DNA from: Radicibacter daui
GTDB lineage: Bacteria; Pseudomonadota; Alphaproteobacteria; Radicibacterales; Radicibacteraceae
Reading direction: 5' to 3'
Assembly: GCA_030657355.1 (NCBI GenBank)
Contig: CP131056.1
Coordinates: 4,050,501-4,114,500, forward strand
Length of the DNA: 64,000 nucleotides
The position numbers and the translations under genes were made by a program. Below, in pieces: positions 18,821-26,610 of the stretch. The notes under the pieces are model-generated. The model was not told the origin of the DNA. It saw only the letters and a list, made by a program, of their open reading frames with translations, and made no database searches. How positions within the stretch are numbered: the stretch's first letter is position 1; each line of letters begins with the position of its first letter.

Positions 18821-19366
18821 ATGACGGACATGAAACTGATATCCACCATCGCTGGCGTGATCGCCGCCCTGTGCATGGCGGCGATGGCGCTCCTCCTTCT
18901 GGCCGAGATCGTCCTGCGGCCCTTCGGGGTTCTGGTGCCCTCGGCCGACGATTTCACCACCTTCCTCATGATCGGGGTCGGCTTCTTCGGCTTCGTGCAT
19001 GCCTTCCATGAAGGAGCGCACGTGCGGGTGGATCTGCTCTTCCGCCACCTGCCTGCCCGCCTGCAGCACGGGTTGCAGGTCGCCAGCCTGTTTCTGGCTG
19101 CATTGCTGCTGGCCGGCCTCGCCATCGGCAGCGCCGAGATGACCTGGGCAGCCCATCGTTTTCATGACGTGACCGACACCCTGATCCCGGTGCCGATGGC
19201 CCTGCTTTTGGGCAGCGCCACGCTCGGCCTCGGTCTCTTTACCCTGCTCTGCCTGTGGTCGGTCCTCAGGAGCCTTGCCGGCGGGGCCATAACCTTCGCG
19301 GTGGGCGAAAAGGAAGAAGCCATGGCCCTTGCCCGCGCCAGCGACACCGAAGGAGAGCTGGCATGA
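18821..19366 (+). CDS. dctQ: TRAP transporter small permease (DctQ family)
   Basis: About 181 residues with four predicted membrane helices (ISTIAGVIAALCMAAMALLLLAEIVLRPF, FTTFLMIGVGFFGFVHAF, LQVASLFLAALLLAGLAIG and PMALLLGSATLGLGLFTLLCLWSVL). Between helices 2 and 3 is the charged segment HEGAHVRVDLLFRHLP, the typical DctQ loop. The start is uncertain: ATGs at 18797, 18821 and 18830 are in frame and none has an ideal ribosome site. Its stop overlaps the dctM start (ATGA), so the two membrane subunits are translated together. Confidence 0.88.
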   Translation: MTDMKLISTIAGVIAALCMAAMALLLLAEIVLRPFGVLVPSADDFTTFLMIGVGFFGFVHAFHEGAHVRVDLLFRHLPARLQHGLQVASLFLAALLLAGLAIGSAEMTWAAHRFHDVTDTLIPVPMALLLGSATLGLGLFTLLCLWSVLRSLAGGAITFAVGEKEEAMALARASDTEGELA

Positions 19367-20658
19367 GCTTCATCGCCTTCCTGGCCCTCATCCTTCTGCT
19401 GGGCATCCTGCTGGCCGCCGGCTTCTGGATCGGACTTGCCATGCTGCTCAGCGGTATTGCCGGCCTCCTTATGTTCGGTGCCCCCAACGTCACCGGCCTT
19501 GCCTCCAGCACCGTCTTCGCCGCCATCAATTCCTGGCCGCTCACAGCGCTGCCGCTCTTTCTGCTGATGGGGGAGATCCTCTCCCGCTCGCGCCTGTCGG
19601 AAGATCTCTTTCGGGGGCTATCCCCGCTGGTGCGCTGGCTGCCGGGCGGGCTGCTGCACGTCAACATTCTGGGCTGCGGGCTGCTGGCCGCCATCGTCGG
19701 CTCTTCCGGCGTGTGCTCGGCCACTGTCGGACGCATGTCGCTGCCGGAGCTGAAGCGCCGGGGTTATGACGAATCGCTTTCCATCGGCACCCTTACCGGC
19801 TCCGGCACGCTCGGGCTGCTCATCCCGCCCTCGATCATGATGATCGTCTACGGCACCGTCGGGCAGGTTTCGATCTCAAGGCTGTTTCTGGCCGGCGTGC
19901 TCCCCGGCCTCATCATGATGCTGCTTTTCATGGCCTATGTGGCGGGGCGCTCACTCCTCGCCGGACGGGGCCAGGCACCGAAGGTAAAAGACGAGCCGAC
20001 CAGCTGGCGCGATCTGCGCCGGGTGGTGCCTCCCATCGCGCTGATCCTGCTTGTCATAGGTTCGATCTATGCAGGCTTCGCGACACCAACGGAATCGGCG
20101 GCCATCGGGGTTGCCGGTGCTGTCGCCCTCGCTGCCACCGGCCGTACGCTCACCGCGCGCATGCTGACCGGCAGCCTGATGGCGGCCGTGCGCAGCACGG
20201 CGCTGATCATGTTGATCATTGCCGGCGCCGCCGTGCTGTCTGCCGCGCTCGACTATGCGCAGATCCCGCGCGCCGCCGCCGAACTTGTGGCCGAGATGCA
20301 GCTGGGCCCGGCCGCCCTCTTGCTGGCGCTCACCATCCTTTACCTCATCCTCGGCTGCTTTCTCGAAGGCGCCTCGATGATTGTACTGACGGCTGCGGTG
20401 GTGCTGCCGATGGTAAAGGCCGTGGGCATCGACACCGTGTGGTTCGGCATCTTCGTGGTGATCATGGTGGAGCTTGCTCAGATCACCCCGCCTGTCGGCT
20501 TCAACCTCTTCATCCTGCAGGCCATGACGGGCCGCGACATTGGCGTCGTCACCCGGGCCTCGATGCCGTTTTTCTTCGTGATGCTGCTGAGCGTGGCGCT
20601 GTTTGCCGCTTTCCCGCAGCTCGTCCTCTTCCTGCCCGAGCAGATGATCGGCAGATAA
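19363..20658 (+). CDS. dctM: TRAP transporter large permease (DctM family)
   Basis: A 431-residue polytopic membrane protein with about 12 helices; it forms the Na+-driven transport channel. Family signatures are present: LPLFLLMGEILSRSRLSEDLFRG, GVCSATVGRMSLPELKRRGYDESLSIGTLTGSGTLGLLIPPSIMMIVYG and VIMVELAQITPPVGFNLFILQ. The ATG overlaps the dctQ stop by 4 bases. It is followed after 25 bases by the allantoinase-like gene in the same operon. Confidence 0.93.
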   Translation: MSFIAFLALILLLGILLAAGFWIGLAMLLSGIAGLLMFGAPNVTGLASSTVFAAINSWPLTALPLFLLMGEILSRSRLSEDLFRGLSPLVRWLPGGLLHVNILGCGLLAAIVGSSGVCSATVGRMSLPELKRRGYDESLSIGTLTGSGTLGLLIPPSIMMIVYGTVGQVSISRLFLAGVLPGLIMMLLFMAYVAGRSLLAGRGQAPKVKDEPTSWRDLRRVVPPIALILLVIGSIYAGFATPTESAAIGVAGAVALAATGRTLTARMLTGSLMAAVRSTALIMLIIAGAAVLSAALDYAQIPRAAAELVAEMQLGPAALLLALTILYLILGCFLEGASMIVLTAAVVLPMVKAVGIDTVWFGIFVVIMVELAQITPPVGFNLFILQAMTGRDIGVVTRASMPFFFVMLLSVALFAAFPQLVLFLPEQMIGR

Positions 20659-20683
20659 TCCGGCGGATAACAGGTTATAAAAA

Positions 20684-21562
20684 ATGAGAGACTTTCTGGG
20701 TTACGCCAACAAGCTGCCGGATATTCGCTGGCCGGAAGGCAAGCGCATCGCCGTGTCCTTCGTGCTCAATTTCGAGGAAGGATCGGAATTCGCCATTGGC
20801 GACGGCGATGATCGCAATGAGGCGGTCTACGAGGTGATCGACCGCATCCCGACCGCCGACCCCTGCATCGAATCCCATTTCGAGTACGGCACCCGTGTCG
20901 GCTACTGGCGCATTGCCGAACTTTTCGATGCTTTCCACGGCCATATGACGGTCAGCGCCTGTGGACGGGCTGTCGAGCGCTCGCCCTGGCTGGTCCAGGA
21001 TGCCCACCGCCGCGGGCATGAAATCTCCGCCCATGGCTATCGCTGGGAAAGCCACGCCAACCTGACGGTGGAAGAGGAAAAGCGCCGCATTGAACGTACC
21101 CGCAAGGCCATTGAGGATGCCGTGGGCGAGCCGCCGGTCGGCTGGCATACCCGCTCTGCCAGCAGCCCCAACACCCGGCGCCTGCTGGTCGATGCCGGCT
21201 TTCTCTATGACAGCGACGCCTATAACGACGACACACCCTATTTCGTCGAGGTCGGCGAAAAACGGCACCTCGTGCTGCCTTATGCCTTCGACACCAACGA
21301 CATGCAGTTCCAGAACACACAGCGGCTGGCGACGGGACACGACTTCGCCGACTATGTGTGCGATGCCTTCGACTGGTTGTGGCGCGAGGGGGAGAGCATG
21401 CCGCGGATGATGTCCATCGGCCTGCACCTGCGCATGATCGGCCGGCCGGGACGCATCGGCGCGCTTGAGGCGATCCTGCAGCACATGGCCGGCAAGGGCG
21501 GTGCCTGGATCACCACACGCAGCGCCATCGCACACCATTGGCTGGCGGCAAGCCAGGGCTGA
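20684..21562 (+). CDS. PuuE-type allantoinase / polysaccharide-deacetylase-fold amidohydrolase
   Basis: A 292-residue NodB-fold hydrolase. The N terminus MRDFLGYANKLPDIRWPEGKRIAVSFVLNFEEGSE closely follows the cofactor-independent allantoinase PuuE/HpxB pattern (RDFxGYG..PxxxWP..ARIAVxFVLNYEEG). HGYRWESHANLT and TRSASSPNTRRLLVDAGFLYDSDAYNDDTPYF are also characteristic. PuuE opens the hydantoin ring of allantoin to allantoate. The neighbouring racemase and TRAP genes support a ureide role, though a close relative acting on another cyclic amide is possible. Cytosolic; length normal. Confidence 0.82.
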   Translation: MRDFLGYANKLPDIRWPEGKRIAVSFVLNFEEGSEFAIGDGDDRNEAVYEVIDRIPTADPCIESHFEYGTRVGYWRIAELFDAFHGHMTVSACGRAVERSPWLVQDAHRRGHEISAHGYRWESHANLTVEEEKRRIERTRKAIEDAVGEPPVGWHTRSASSPNTRRLLVDAGFLYDSDAYNDDTPYFVEVGEKRHLVLPYAFDTNDMQFQNTQRLATGHDFADYVCDAFDWLWREGESMPRMMSIGLHLRMIGRPGRIGALEAILQHMAGKGGAWITTRSAIAHHWLAASQG

Positions 21563-21568
21563 AACGAG

Positions 21569-22279
21569 ATGTCGAAGACCATCAGCGAAGAAGAGATCTA
21601 CACTCTCCTGTCACGCCTGCTGCTGGCCGGACAATTGCCGCCCGGCACCAAGCTGGTGGAGCAGAAGATCGCCGGGCTCTTCGGCGTTTCGCGGGAGCGG
21701 GTGCGCAAGGTTATCCACCGGCTGGGCTATGAACGCCTGCTGGATCTCGTGCCCAATCGCGGCGCCTTCGTTGTCGACCCCAGCCTTGAGGAAGCACGCC
21801 GGCTCTACGAAGCCCGGCGCATTCTGGAAGGTGGCATCGTTCTGCGCCTTGCCGACAGCTGGTCGAGCCAGCAGGACCGGATGCTGGCCGATTATATGAA
21901 GCAGGAAGAAGCAGCCGCCGCTGCCGATGATCGCCCGCTTTCCATCAAGCTTTCCGGCGGCTTTCACATGCTGCTCGCTTCCATGACCGGCAGCGATCTT
22001 ATCGAGCGCCAGATGCAGGAACTGGTGAGCCGCACGGCCATGCTGGTCGCCTTTTATGAGCCGGGCTCTGCTTCCACCTGCGGGTGCGAGGAACATCAGT
22101 CCATCGCCACCGCCCTTGGCCGGCGCGATGGCGGCGCTGCGGCGCGCTGCATGTGCACGCACCTTTCCCTCATCGAGACGCGTCTGCGCCCGGTACGCAC
22201 GGACAAGGCCGGCAGCGATCTTGAAAGCATACTCGGCCGCGAAATCGAGCTGCTGATAGCTCCGGCCAGTCCCGGCTGA
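21569..22279 (+). CDS. GntR-family (FCD-type) transcriptional regulator
   Basis: A 236-residue regulator. The winged helix at about residues 5-75 includes LPPGTKLVEQKIAGLFGVSRERVRKVIHRLGYERLLDLVPNRGAFV. The all-helical FCD ligand domain follows, with ARRLYEARRILEGGIVLRLA, FHMLLASMTG and EEHQSIATALGRRDGGAAARCMCTHLSLIE, carrying the histidines that usually hold a metal. STCGCEEH puts two extra cysteines right beside a metal-ligand histidine, which is uncommon. It sits 6 bases after the allantoinase gene. The palindrome at 17704-17717 is the likely binding site. Confidence 0.9.
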   Translation: MSKTISEEEIYTLLSRLLLAGQLPPGTKLVEQKIAGLFGVSRERVRKVIHRLGYERLLDLVPNRGAFVVDPSLEEARRLYEARRILEGGIVLRLADSWSSQQDRMLADYMKQEEAAAAADDRPLSIKLSGGFHMLLASMTGSDLIERQMQELVSRTAMLVAFYEPGSASTCGCEEHQSIATALGRRDGGAAARCMCTHLSLIETRLRPVRTDKAGSDLESILGREIELLIAPASPG

Positions 22280-22292
22280 CGAAAGCCTCCCG

Positions 22293-23012
22293 ATGCGGCT
22301 CCTGCTGATCAACCCCAACTGCTCTGCCGACATGACGGCCCGCATCGCCGACGGTGCACGCGCACGCCTTGCCCCGGATGTTGAGGTTGAAGCGATGACG
22401 GCGAGCTTTGGCGGCGACGTCATCGCCTCGCGCGCCTCCTATGCCATTGCCGGCCATGCAGCACTCGACTGCCTTGCCCGTGCCGGTGCCGGATTCGACG
22501 GCATTCTGCTGACCTGCTTCGGCGACCCGGGGCTGGAGGCACTCCGCGAGGTCAGCGGCGCTCCCGTCGCCGGCCTGCTGGAGGCCTCGCTGGAAGTCGC
22601 CTGCCGGACCGGCAAAGCCTTTGGCATCGTGACCGCCGGCGCCCTGTGGCGTGACATGCTGGAGGAGCGGATCGGCCCCACCGCCAGGCCACTCTATCGG
22701 GGCACCGAGATCCTCAATCTCAGTGGCCTTGCCATCAGCCGCGATCCGGAACTCGCCGCCCCCGCCATCGGCGCCGCTTGCCGCCAGCTGCAAGGGGCCG
22801 GCGCCGAAGTGATCATTCTGGGCGGGGCGGCGATGATCGATCTCGCGAAGAACCTGCCGCCCGACCTGCTTCTGATCGATTGCCTGTCGGCCGGGCTGAC
22901 GGCGTTGCAGGAGAGAACCAGCGCCGACACCACTACCGCACGAGCCCCGCAGAGCTTCATTAGCAGTCAGGGACTTTCCCCCGCGCTCGCCACTCTCCTT
23001 GCCGGAAACTAG
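22293..23012 (+). CDS. Asp/Glu/hydantoin racemase, probable allantoin or hydantoin racemase
   Basis: A 239-residue two-cysteine racemase. The start MRLLLINPNCSADMTARIADGAR is the hydantoin racemase N terminus. The two catalytic cysteines lie in ILLTCFGDPGLEALRE (about residue 70) and LLIDCLSAGLTAL (about 197). HpxA, the allantoin racemase of Klebsiella, and hydantoin racemase HyuE belong to this family. Beside a PuuE-type allantoinase it most likely lets both allantoin enantiomers be used. Last gene of the TRAP operon; it converges with the cyclase gene with a 5-base gap. Confidence 0.85.
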   Translation: MRLLLINPNCSADMTARIADGARARLAPDVEVEAMTASFGGDVIASRASYAIAGHAALDCLARAGAGFDGILLTCFGDPGLEALREVSGAPVAGLLEASLEVACRTGKAFGIVTAGALWRDMLEERIGPTARPLYRGTEILNLSGLAISRDPELAAPAIGAACRQLQGAGAEVIILGGAAMIDLAKNLPPDLLLIDCLSAGLTALQERTSADTTTARAPQSFISSQGLSPALATLLAGN

Positions 23013-23017
23013 ACGGC

Positions 23018-24688
23018 TCAGGCGGCGATTTCAGGCAGCAGGCTCGCTTTGGTGACAGAACGTACGGCAAGCGTTTCCGTACGCCCCCGTACGGCAACAT
23101 CATGCGCCGGATAATGCATCAGGCTGACATCGGCCCGGCTTGCCACCACCTCGCTGACGATCAGCTCCACCCCCAGTTCCTTGGTCTGGGATTCGAGCCG
23201 GCTGGCGGTATTCACCACATCGCCGATGGCGGTCAGCGTGACGGCGGTGGAATGGCCCATCTGGCCGACGATCACATGGCCCATATGAATGCCGATGCCG
23301 AAGGCCAGCGGCTCGGAAAGATCGTCGGCAAGTGACTGGTTGAGTTCTGCCAGCGCCACCGACATCGCCCGCGCCGCCTTCAGCGCGTCGCGCGCGCCCT
23401 GCTCCGGTCCCGATTGCAGGCCGAAGAGCGCCATGATCCCGTCGCCGATGAATTTGTCGATATGGCCGCCGGCATCGGTAATCGCCTCGCCCATGGTGGC
23501 GAAATAACGGTTGAGCAGGAACACGACGTCATAAGGCAGCTTCTTTTCCGACAGCTTGGTAAAACCGCGGAGATCCGCAAAGAGAATGGCAATTTCCATC
23601 TCCTGCCCGTCGCTTTTCATGCTGGCTTCACGCATCGCGCTGCGCAAATCGCCGCCCGGCTGCAGCAGCGGCATCACTTCCAGATCGCGCGTCGGCCGCA
23701 CCTGGCAGGCAAGGCGCACCCAGGGCGGCGCCGAGATGCGGCGCAGCACCTGCGCTTCCAGTGCGCTTGCCGCCGGCAGCAGGTCGCCGCCCCGCCCCAC
23801 CCGCACCCGGCAGGTAGAGCAGCGCGCCTTGCCACCGCACACCGAAGCATGCGGCACCCCGGCGGCAAGGCTCGCCTCCAGAATGGTGCCGCCGCGTGGC
23901 AGCGAGATGATGCGGCCGTCCGGATAGGTCAGGCGAATGCTTTTGCCGTGGCGCAGGATGAGCATGTGGAGGGTGCGGGCCACCAGCAGCGCGGCAAGAA
24001 TGGCAACGACCGTCAGGCGCATCTCCAGCGTTGCCTGCCGGACAAAAGCCTCCAGCGGTGCACCAGCATAGTGGATGCCGGCTGCCAGCGCCGAAATCCA
24101 GCCCGGGACTTTGGCAAGGGCAATCACATCACGGGCGCTTGCCAGATATCCGCCGGCAGCGGCAACCGGCAGCGCGACGGCAAAAGCCAGCAGCCACGGA
24201 GCCACGCCGGGCCACCAGCTTTTGGTACGCAGCCAATAACCAAGCCCGATACAGGCATGCCCCCACGCCACGAACAGCAGCGCCAGATGCAGGATCGCCT
24301 TCCACAGCGGCCCCGCCACCCAGTAGGAGGTGAGCACATAGGCATAAGTCGGCTGAAGCCCGTAACCCAGACGCCCACCGGCCGTGCTCATCAGATGTTC
24401 GGCCAGCAGCAGCGGAATGGCGATGCCGAGGCTCAGCTGCATCCATTGCCACACCGGCATGGAAAGGCGCCGCCGACGCAGGGTAATGACGAGGGCAAGC
24501 GTGAAATGGGTAAGCGCGGCAATGCCGAGCGTCGCCGTTCCGACCCAGGTCAGCCAGAACGCCATGAAGTAGGGGCGCGCGGCTTCCATTAGATCGAGCG
24601 AAATAACGCCAAGAGAATGATTTATCAGATGCCCCAGCACATAAGCAAAGAGCACTAGACCCGCTATCGAATGCACGCGCCGGAGCAT
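23018..24688 (-). CDS. Membrane cytochrome-like / 2Fe-2S ferredoxin / class III adenylate cyclase fusion
   Basis: A 556-residue three-part signalling protein. Residues 1-245 hold about six membrane helices with several histidines (H6, H20, H24, H61, H98, H134, H144), resembling succinate dehydrogenase-type b cytochromes (HSIAGLVLFAYVLGHLINHSLG). Residues 250-345 form a 2Fe-2S ferredoxin with cysteines 284, 290, 293 and 328 (CX5CX2C...C, adrenodoxin-like spacing). Residues 362-545 form a class III nucleotidyl cyclase with both metal aspartates (ILFADLRGFT, D372; IGDGIMALFG, D416), the adenine-type K412, and AIGDVVNTASRLE. It should make cAMP in response to redox or quinone state. Transcribed alone. 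Confidence 0.88.
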   Translation of the reverse strand: MLRRVHSIAGLVLFAYVLGHLINHSLGVISLDLMEAARPYFMAFWLTWVGTATLGIAALTHFTLALVITLRRRRLSMPVWQWMQLSLGIAIPLLLAEHLMSTAGGRLGYGLQPTYAYVLTSYWVAGPLWKAILHLALLFVAWGHACIGLGYWLRTKSWWPGVAPWLLAFAVALPVAAAGGYLASARDVIALAKVPGWISALAAGIHYAGAPLEAFVRQATLEMRLTVVAILAALLVARTLHMLILRHGKSIRLTYPDGRIISLPRGGTILEASLAAGVPHASVCGGKARCSTCRVRVGRGGDLLPAASALEAQVLRRISAPPWVRLACQVRPTRDLEVMPLLQPGGDLRSAMREASMKSDGQEMEIAILFADLRGFTKLSEKKLPYDVVFLLNRYFATMGEAITDAGGHIDKFIGDGIMALFGLQSGPEQGARDALKAARAMSVALAELNQSLADDLSEPLAFGIGIHMGHVIVGQMGHSTAVTLTAIGDVVNTASRLESQTKELGVELIVSEVVASRADVSLMHYPAHDVAVRGRTETLAVRSVTKASLLPEIAA

Positions 24689-24897
24689 CTATTTATCGCC
24701 ACCCGTCAATTCGCCGCAGGACCTTCAAGGGGTCTCGCCATGATTCTGCCTTGTTCTCCGATTGAAAGACTAGCAGTTTTCACCGCTCGCCCTGTCTTGG
24801 GGAAGACAGGGCAGGCGGCTGGAACCGCAACCGGAAGGCAGGATCCGGGTCCATCGAGTTTCGGCTCAACCAAGGCAAAACAAATGGGTCTCGCCCG

Positions 24898-25842
24898 ATG
24901 ATTGAGATAGACGGACTCACCAAGAAATTTGGCCAATTTCTGGCGGTCGACAATATCAGCCTGACCGTACCGAAAGGCGAAGTTCTCGGTTTCCTCGGCC
25001 CCAACGGTGCCGGCAAGTCAACGACGATGAAGATGGTCATGGGTTTCCTGCCGCCGACCAGCGGCACCGCGCGCCTGTGTGGCCACGACATCCTGACCGA
25101 CGGGCTCGCCGCCCGCGCCATGGCCGGATACCTGCCGGAAGGCGCACCGGCCTATTCCGACATGACGCCGATCGGCTTTCTCAAATTCGCTGCCGAGCTG
25201 CGCGGCCTTTCCGGCGCCGCCCGCGACAAGGCCATAGAGCGCGCCATGGAGCAGACACAGATCGGCGAGGTTCGCCTCCAGCCGATCGAAACGCTCTCCA
25301 AGGGCTTCAAGCGCCGCGTCGGCCTCGCGCAGGCGCTGCTGCATGACCCGGCCGTACTCATCCTCGACGAGCCGACCGACGGCCTCGACCCCAACCAGAA
25401 GCACGAGGTGCGCCGCCTGATTGAAGGCATGGCCGCCGACAAGGCGATCATCATCTCCACCCACATTCTGGAAGAGGTGGATGCCCTGTGCACCCGCGCG
25501 GTCATCATCGCGCAGGGCCGCCTGCTGGCCGATGCCCGGCCGGAAGAGCTGCATGCCATGGCGCCCGGCCACAACAATGTGAGCCTGCTGCTGCCTGAGG
25601 CGCAGGCCACCACGGCCGAAACTGCGCTGGCCGCGCTGGCCGGCGTGGAGCGGGTAGAGAAGACGTCCGCCGACGGCGCTGCGCGCCTTGTCGTCGTGCC
25701 GCAGGGCCGCGCCAGCATCGTGGCGGCCGTCACCGAGGCGGTGCGCAGCGGCGGCTGGTCGGCTGCCGACATCACGGTCGACCAGGGCCGCCTTGAGGAT
25801 GTGTTCCGCCACATCACCCTCGACACTCACCGCGCCGCCTGA
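24898..25842 (+). CDS. ABC transporter ATP-binding protein (GldA-like)
   Basis: A 314-residue ATPase. Walker A GPNGAGKST is at about 38-46, the signature is LSKGFKRRVGLAQAL, and Walker B is AVLILDEPTDGLDP, followed by the switch histidine in IIISTHILEEVDALC. About 80 residues after the ATPase fold form the accessory tail common in type-2 exporters. It is the first gene of a four-gene operon with a permease, an auxiliary GldG-like protein and a DUF4340 protein, the bacterial version of the gliding-motility ABC set. Substrate unknown; in non-gliding bacteria the set is linked to envelope export. A 209-base gap separates it from the divergent cyclase gene. Confidence 0.93.
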   Translation: MIEIDGLTKKFGQFLAVDNISLTVPKGEVLGFLGPNGAGKSTTMKMVMGFLPPTSGTARLCGHDILTDGLAARAMAGYLPEGAPAYSDMTPIGFLKFAAELRGLSGAARDKAIERAMEQTQIGEVRLQPIETLSKGFKRRVGLAQALLHDPAVLILDEPTDGLDPNQKHEVRRLIEGMAADKAIIISTHILEEVDALCTRAVIIAQGRLLADARPEELHAMAPGHNNVSLLLPEAQATTAETALAALAGVERVEKTSADGAARLVVVPQGRASIVAAVTEAVRSGGWSAADITVDQGRLEDVFRHITLDTHRAA

Positions 25843-25875
25843 CGCGAAGCCCCATTCACGGGAAAGCCGCCTTAC

Positions 25876-26610
25876 ATGAACAAGACGCTAGCCGTATTCA
25901 AACGCGAGCTGGCCGGCTACTTCGCAACGCCGGTCGCCTACGTCTTCATCACCATCTTCCTTGTCCTCTCAGGTGCCCTCACCTTCATGATGGGCAACCT
26001 CTTGGGGCGTGGACAGGCTGATCTCCAGCCCTTCTTCAACTTCCACCCCTGGCTCTATCTGGTGCTCATCCCCGCGATTTCGATGCGGCTGTGGGCGGAA
26101 GAGCGCAAGAGCGGCACCATCGAGATGCTGCTGACCCTGCCGCTTACCCAGTGCCAGGCCGTGGTCGGCAAGTTCCTTGCCGCCTGGGCCTTCACTGGCA
26201 TTGCCCTCGCCCTCACCTTCCCGGTGTGGATCACCGTCAATGTGCTGGGCGGGCCGGATAACGGCGTCATCTTCGCCGGTTATATCGGCAGCCTGCTGAT
26301 GGCAGGCGGTTACCTCGCCATCGGCTCGGCGCTCTCGGCCATCACCCGCAACCAGGTCATCGCCTTCGTGCTGACCGCAGCCGTCGCCTTCGTCTTCACC
26401 GTGGCGGGCACGCCGATGGTGCTGGACTTCTTCTCGGGCTGGGCTCCGGCCGCGCTGGTCTCGACCGTCGCCTCGCTGTCGATCATGACGCATTTCCAGG
26501 CCATCCAGACCGGCGTGCTCGATCTGCGCGACCTCATCTACTTCGTCACGCTGATCGCCCTCTTCCTCTATGCCAACGCCCTCATTCTCGATCTGCGGAA
26601 GGCCGACTGA
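25876..26610 (+). CDS. ABC-2 type permease (GldF-like)
   Basis: A 244-residue membrane protein with six helices. The pattern KRELAGYFATPVAYVFITIFLVLSG at the start and PAISMRLWAEERKSGTIEMLLTLPLTQCQAVVGKFLAAW is diagnostic of the ABC-2 GldF/NosY-like group. Its stop overlaps the next start (TGATG), so it is translationally coupled to the GldG-like gene. It forms the membrane channel for the ATPase encoded upstream. Confidence 0.92.
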   Translation: MNKTLAVFKRELAGYFATPVAYVFITIFLVLSGALTFMMGNLLGRGQADLQPFFNFHPWLYLVLIPAISMRLWAEERKSGTIEMLLTLPLTQCQAVVGKFLAAWAFTGIALALTFPVWITVNVLGGPDNGVIFAGYIGSLLMAGGYLAIGSALSAITRNQVIAFVLTAAVAFVFTVAGTPMVLDFFSGWAPAALVSTVASLSIMTHFQAIQTGVLDLRDLIYFVTLIALFLYANALILDLRKAD

